9,538 bases of DNA from positions 1 to 9,538 of the forward strand of contig JAHWJO010000139.1 of the NCBI GenBank assembly GCA_019348365.1, given 5' to 3'. Source of the stretch: Armatimonadota bacterium (GTDB lineage Bacteria; Armatimonadota; DTGP01; JAHWJO01). The notes under the pieces are model-generated. The model did not search any database, was not told the DNA's origin, and saw nothing but the letters and a program-made list of their open reading frames with translations. Shown piece by piece: positions 7,025 to 9,538 of this stretch. Position 1 is the stretch's first letter, and each line of letters starts with the position of its first letter. The position numbers and the translations under genes are program-made.

Positions 7025-7066
7025 CCAACGCCCAACGCCCGATGCTCAACGCTCAACGCTCAGTGC
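7025..7066 (+). repeat. Heptamer repeat array, six TCAACGC-type units
   Basis: Six contiguous 7-nt units: CCAACGC twice, CCGATGC, TCAACGC twice, then TCAGTGC. It is the reverse-complement motif of the array at 6935-6955. It begins 4 nt beyond the PadR stop codon, so it forms the 3' end of the PadR-cluster transcript. With the other array it could form a long stem acting as a transcript boundary. Confidence 0.85.
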
Positions 7067-7069
7067 CTT

Positions 7070-7399
7070 TCAAGCGGTTCCGAGCACGGCGTTGAGGGTC
7101 TTCTGGAATTGCCGCCACTCCTCCTGACGCCGGGCGAGCTCGCGCTTGCCGCTGGAGGTGATCGCGTAATACTTGCGCTTCCGGCCTCCCACCTCTCTCC
7201 AGTGCGCGACGACGTGACCATCGGCTTCCAATTGGTGGAGGGCGGGGTAGAGGGTGCTCTGTCCCGGCGAGATGCGGCCCTCGGTCTCGTCCGAGAGCTT
7301 CTGCGCGATCTCGTAGCCGTACATCTCGCCGTGCCGGGAGAGGACGGCGAGGAGCAACGTGATGAAGTTGCCTTTGAGGAGCTCGGAATCAAATCCCAT
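7070..7399 (-). CDS. PadR-family transcriptional regulator
   Basis: A 109-residue DNA-binding protein with the PadR winged helix at residues about 8-80: YGYEIAQKL, then ISPGQSTLYPALHQLEADGHV, then the wing RKRKYYAITSSGKREL. A short C-terminal helix (about 88-105) should mediate dimerisation. PadR proteins usually repress a neighbouring membrane-protein or transporter gene and are relieved by ligand or stress. The ATG at 7399 is chosen because MGFDSELLKGNFITLLLAVL is a typical PadR start with a weak GAGAGAG ribosome-binding site; an in-frame ATG at 7411 and a longer frame to 7459 are less likely. Its start overlaps the end of the upstream membrane-protein gene by 11 nt, which suggests translational coupling. 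Such regulators more often precede than follow the associated membrane gene, so the order here is a little unusual. Confidence 0.93.
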   Translation of the reverse strand: MGFDSELLKGNFITLLLAVLSRHGEMYGYEIAQKLSDETEGRISPGQSTLYPALHQLEADGHVVAHWREVGGRKRKYYAITSSGKRELARRQEEWRQFQKTLNAVLGTA

Positions 7400-8120
7400 G
7401 ATCTCTCTCATAGAAGTTGGGAGACGTTTGGAGTGTATACAGGATGGGAGAAGGGCCATTCACTCGTTCCTCCCGCAGGATCCACAGAAGGAGAACGATG
7501 CCCGAGAGTAGTCCGAGACACGCCCAGAGGGATGCGAGACGGAGACACACCATCAAAAGAGGGTCCAATCGAGGGATGGAGATGGCGTTTCCCACTCCGA
7601 GATTGAACATATTCCCCAGCATCCACAACACCGCCGGTATGCGCGAACGAGGCCGGTTAAGGATCAACGCCACACCCGATCCGATCTGCAGCAGGGGTAA
7701 AAGAGTCCAGAATAAAAGATTGGGCAGCATATCGTAGGTGAACTGAACCAGGGGAAAGAAGATATGGTATACGTCAGGATCGTCCCAGAAATATTCGGAA
7801 AACGAGAAGCGACCGAAGCGCAATAGTAACAAGTTTATAAAACCGTACAGGACGAGGAAACCACCGACCCGTTTCAGAGAGGGAGTCAAGGCGCGCGTGA
7901 ACACCGACGGAGTGCCGTCCATGGATTTCGCCAGTGCTTCCGGCGAGCCCGCCTCTCGGGTGGCGTGCTCCTCCGCCCGTTCTGGAGTCATGCCGCTCTT
8001 GTGCAACGCCTCCGCCCGTGCCTGGAGGTGGGTATGCACCTCCAGCCGGATCTCATCCCGGCGGAGCGGATCCACATTCAGAGCCGTACACATTTCTTGC
8101 AGGTATTCTTCGATATTCAT
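7389..8120 (-). CDS. HAAS/permease-prefix-type membrane protein, paralogue C
   Basis: A 243-residue protein. Residues 1-70 form a soluble helical domain: EEYLQEMCTALNVDPLRRDE, then IRLEVHTHLQARAEAL, then MTPERAEEHATREAGSPEALA. This is the type found beside PadR genes and named HAAS or permease prefix domain 1; the family name is from memory. The rest holds about four membrane segments (near 84-102, 131-155, 163-182 and 188-214) and a short polar tail. No FtsX/MacB permease or ATPase domain is present, so it is not a transporter in itself. It begins 3 nt after paralogue B's stop and ends inside the PadR start. An AAGGATGG ribosome-binding site lies at the end of gene B. The likely role is membrane sensing or signalling linked to PadR; this is inferred from context. 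Confidence 0.82.
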   Translation of the reverse strand: MNIEEYLQEMCTALNVDPLRRDEIRLEVHTHLQARAEALHKSGMTPERAEEHATREAGSPEALAKSMDGTPSVFTRALTPSLKRVGGFLVLYGFINLLLLRFGRFSFSEYFWDDPDVYHIFFPLVQFTYDMLPNLLFWTLLPLLQIGSGVALILNRPRSRIPAVLWMLGNMFNLGVGNAISIPRLDPLLMVCLRLASLWACLGLLSGIVLLLWILREERVNGPSPILYTLQTSPNFYERDHGI

Positions 8121-8123
8121 GTA

Positions 8124-8798
8124 TCATCCATCCTTTGCCCATTTCACGTAGTGGTGGTGGGGATGGCAGAACGCCCAGAGGGTGTAAAAGCCCAGGATCG
8201 CCATCAGGCCACGAACGGCGATTTCAAGGGAACTGGATCCCGGCAATTCGTGCCGTGCGAGCGCGGGCATGCCCAGGAAGGCCAACAGATAGAGGAGGCC
8301 GAGGAACATGGCGGCCAGGCGCGCCCAGCGTTGCAGGTGCATCAAGGCCAATCCGAGCGCCAGATGCAGCAGGCAAAAGCCGAGGGGAATCGGGAGGAGA
8401 TCCCATTTCAGGTAGGGCTGATGTTGGAGGAACCAGAAGCCGTTTTGTGGAGCAGCGGAGATCAAAGATCGGCATAGGTCCGTTAAGATCAGAATCAGGC
8501 CGATAAAGCCGGTGGCGTAGAAGAACAATCCTACCCGCTGGATATGCCGCGTCCATCCCCGCTCCAGCCGTGGGAGTGGAAAGACTCCCCGATGTCGATC
8601 CATTTGCAGTGCCACGATATGCGGTTCGCCGAATTCCTCCATCGCGCGGCGTTCCGCCGTCTCCGGGTCCATGCCGTCCCGCACGAGCGCGTCTGCCCGT
8701 TGCCGCAGGTGAGTATGGACCTCCAGCCGGATCTCATCGCGGCGTAAGGGATCCACGTTCAGGGCCGCACATAAGGCATTCAGGTACGGCTCGATCAT
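8124..8798 (-). CDS. HAAS/permease-prefix-type membrane protein, paralogue B
   Basis: A 224-residue paralogue of the genes on either side. The N-terminal cytosolic helical domain (1-68) shares an uninterrupted identical block with paralogue C (residues 12-31, ALNVDPLRR through LEVHTHL), while the membrane part has diverged. Four membrane segments are predicted (about 89-108, 134-155, 161-180 and 194-210), followed by a histidine-rich end (HPHHHYVKWAKDG) that resembles the HPRNFQVHWLEG end of paralogue A. The start at 8798 is fixed by the repeated Shine-Dalgarno at 8800-8810 and by alignment to paralogue C. The open frame continues upstream to 9233, but only by crossing gene A in another frame. 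The 53-nt gap to gene A is the longest in the cluster. Confidence 0.84.
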   Translation of the reverse strand: MIEPYLNALCAALNVDPLRRDEIRLEVHTHLRQRADALVRDGMDPETAERRAMEEFGEPHIVALQMDRHRGVFPLPRLERGWTRHIQRVGLFFYATGFIGLILILTDLCRSLISAAPQNGFWFLQHQPYLKWDLLPIPLGFCLLHLALGLALMHLQRWARLAAMFLGLLYLLAFLGMPALARHELPGSSSLEIAVRGLMAILGFYTLWAFCHPHHHYVKWAKDG

Positions 8799-8799
8799 T

Positions 8800-8810
8800 C
8801 TCCTCCTCCT
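8800..8810 (-). promoter_or_regulatory. Strong repeated Shine-Dalgarno that sets the paralogue B start
   Basis: On the - strand AGGAGGAGGAG lies 1-11 nt before ATG 8798, giving overlapping anti-16S matches. It rules in the 224-residue form over the longer open frame. Confidence 0.75.
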
Positions 8811-8851
8811 GTCGATCTCTCTGGAAAGAAAAATATGCTTTACGGTGAAAT

Positions 8852-9430
8852 CTAACCCTCCAGCCAGTGAACCTGAAAATTCCGGGGGTGAAAAAGAAGC
8901 CGCAACAGATAGAGGCTGATCACCCCGAGGAGTAGAAAGAGGGAGATCACGCCGGGATAGATTCTGAGATCCAGTTGCGCCGCCCTCATGCAGAGGTAGG
9001 CGAAAGGGAACAGGTTGAAAACCAGCAAAATGGCGGAGGGAAGGCGAACCCACCGGTGGCGCAGCAAAAAGCCGATACCCAGGAGAAAATAGAAGGAAGT
9101 GAAAGCCATAAACGCCCGCAACCAGATGATCTGGAGCGACGTATCCTCCGGCGACATCCCCGCCTTGTAAACGGCGAACTGGAACGGAATCAGGTGCAGG
9201 AGGATCACTCCCCCCAATCCGATCATCGTCCACCCGATTCGCTGGCGAGTCTGATCTACCGGGGTGGGGCTGCCTTGGCCCATATGATTGAACCGTTCCG
9301 CCAGCGCCCCCGGCTCTCCGAACTCCGCCGTTGCGCGGGCTTCCGATTCCTCCCTGCTGACCCCCTGCCGATGATAATCCGTCGCGCTCCTGTGGAGGTG
9401 GGTGTGGACCTCCAGCCGGAGCGCGGCGCG
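8852..9430 (-). CDS. HAAS/permease-prefix-type membrane protein, paralogue A (5' end lost)
   Basis: A third member of the tandem family, truncated by the poly-G run. An ATG at 9283 would give a 143-residue protein, but the same frame continues upstream without a stop to 9430 and translates to LRLEVHTHLHRSATDYH, then VSREESEARATAEFGEPGALAERFNH. This is the same N-terminal helical domain as in paralogues B and C. The true start therefore lies beyond usable sequence, probably about 20-25 codons upstream by comparison with B. About 192 residues are visible. Four membrane segments follow (counting from the internal Met at 9283: about 15-37, 52-74, 79-98 and 107-129), with the tail HPRNFQVHWLEG. 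It is probably the first visible gene of the cluster; any upstream promoter or PadR operator is outside the window. Confidence 0.8.
   Translation of the reverse strand, partial: RAALRLEVHTHLHRSATDYHRQGVSREESEARATAEFGEPGALAERFNHMGQGSPTPVDQTRQRIGWTMIGLGGVILLHLIPFQFAVYKAGMSPEDTSLQIIWLRAFMAFTSFYFLLGIGFLLRHRWVRLPSAILLVFNLFPFAYLCMRAAQLDLRIYPGVISLFLLLGVISLYLLRLLFHPRNFQVHWLEG

Positions 9431-9538
<108 letters not shown>

Noticed and set aside
6935..7066. CRISPR array
   Set aside because: The units are 7 nt and contiguous, without unique spacers of regular length, and no cas genes are present.
8799..9233. N-terminal extension of paralogue B to a 369-residue protein
   Set aside because: The extension crosses paralogue A out of frame, while a strong Shine-Dalgarno and alignment with paralogue C place the start at 8798.
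7389..9430. ABC-type FtsX/MacB permeases
   Set aside because: Only the prefix-like N-terminal domain and about four short membrane segments are present. There is no large periplasmic domain, no FtsX core and no ATPase gene in the window.

Overview
This is a 9.5 kb, mostly GC-rich bacterial window that ends in a poly-G run, almost certainly a sequencing or assembly artefact at a contig end. There is no rRNA, tRNA or housekeeping marker, so the organism cannot be named. A phytanoyl-CoA-dioxygenase-like enzyme, a secreted dockerin/BsuPI/Ig-like protein, a secretin-N-domain (STN-like) protein and PadR-linked membrane genes would fit a free-living environmental bacterium such as an Armatimonadota or Planctomycetota-like lineage. 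That placement is inference only.

Layout. The left part (1-1628, + strand) holds a PhyH-family Fe(II)/2-oxoglutarate dioxygenase, an orphan 86-residue protein in a visibly AT-richer island with its own TATAAT box, and a SugE/Gdx-type small multidrug resistance exporter that very probably exports guanidinium. Everything to the right is on the - strand. It comprises an 819-residue secreted protein (signal peptide, two dockerin-like repeats, a BsuPI-like domain, a beta-rich domain and three Ig-like repeats) at 1783-4242; a 775-residue secreted protein with two STN-like domains, a Met-rich centre and a Pro-rich tail at 4536-6863; and a four-gene cluster at 7070-9430. The cluster is three paralogous membrane proteins sharing an N-terminal cytosolic helical domain (HAAS or permease-prefix type), followed by a PadR-type repressor that overlaps the last of them.

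How the parts work together. The 819- and 775-residue genes stand alone, each with a strong ribosome-binding site and each followed about 20 nt after its stop by a large inverted repeat; the one at 4453-4515 looks like a bidirectional intrinsic terminator. The PadR cluster looks like one transcript (B to C gap of 3 nt, C to PadR overlap of 11 nt), so the repressor and the membrane proteins are probably one sensing/regulatory module. The gap between PadR and the 775-residue gene is full of short repeats: an 11-bp tandem pair and two opposed heptamer arrays.

The main candidates for something new are the three-paralogue PadR module, the STN/Met-rich/Pro-rich protein, the dockerin-BsuPI-Ig architecture, the heptamer arrays and the AT-rich orphan gene. 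None can be called a new system from sequence alone.
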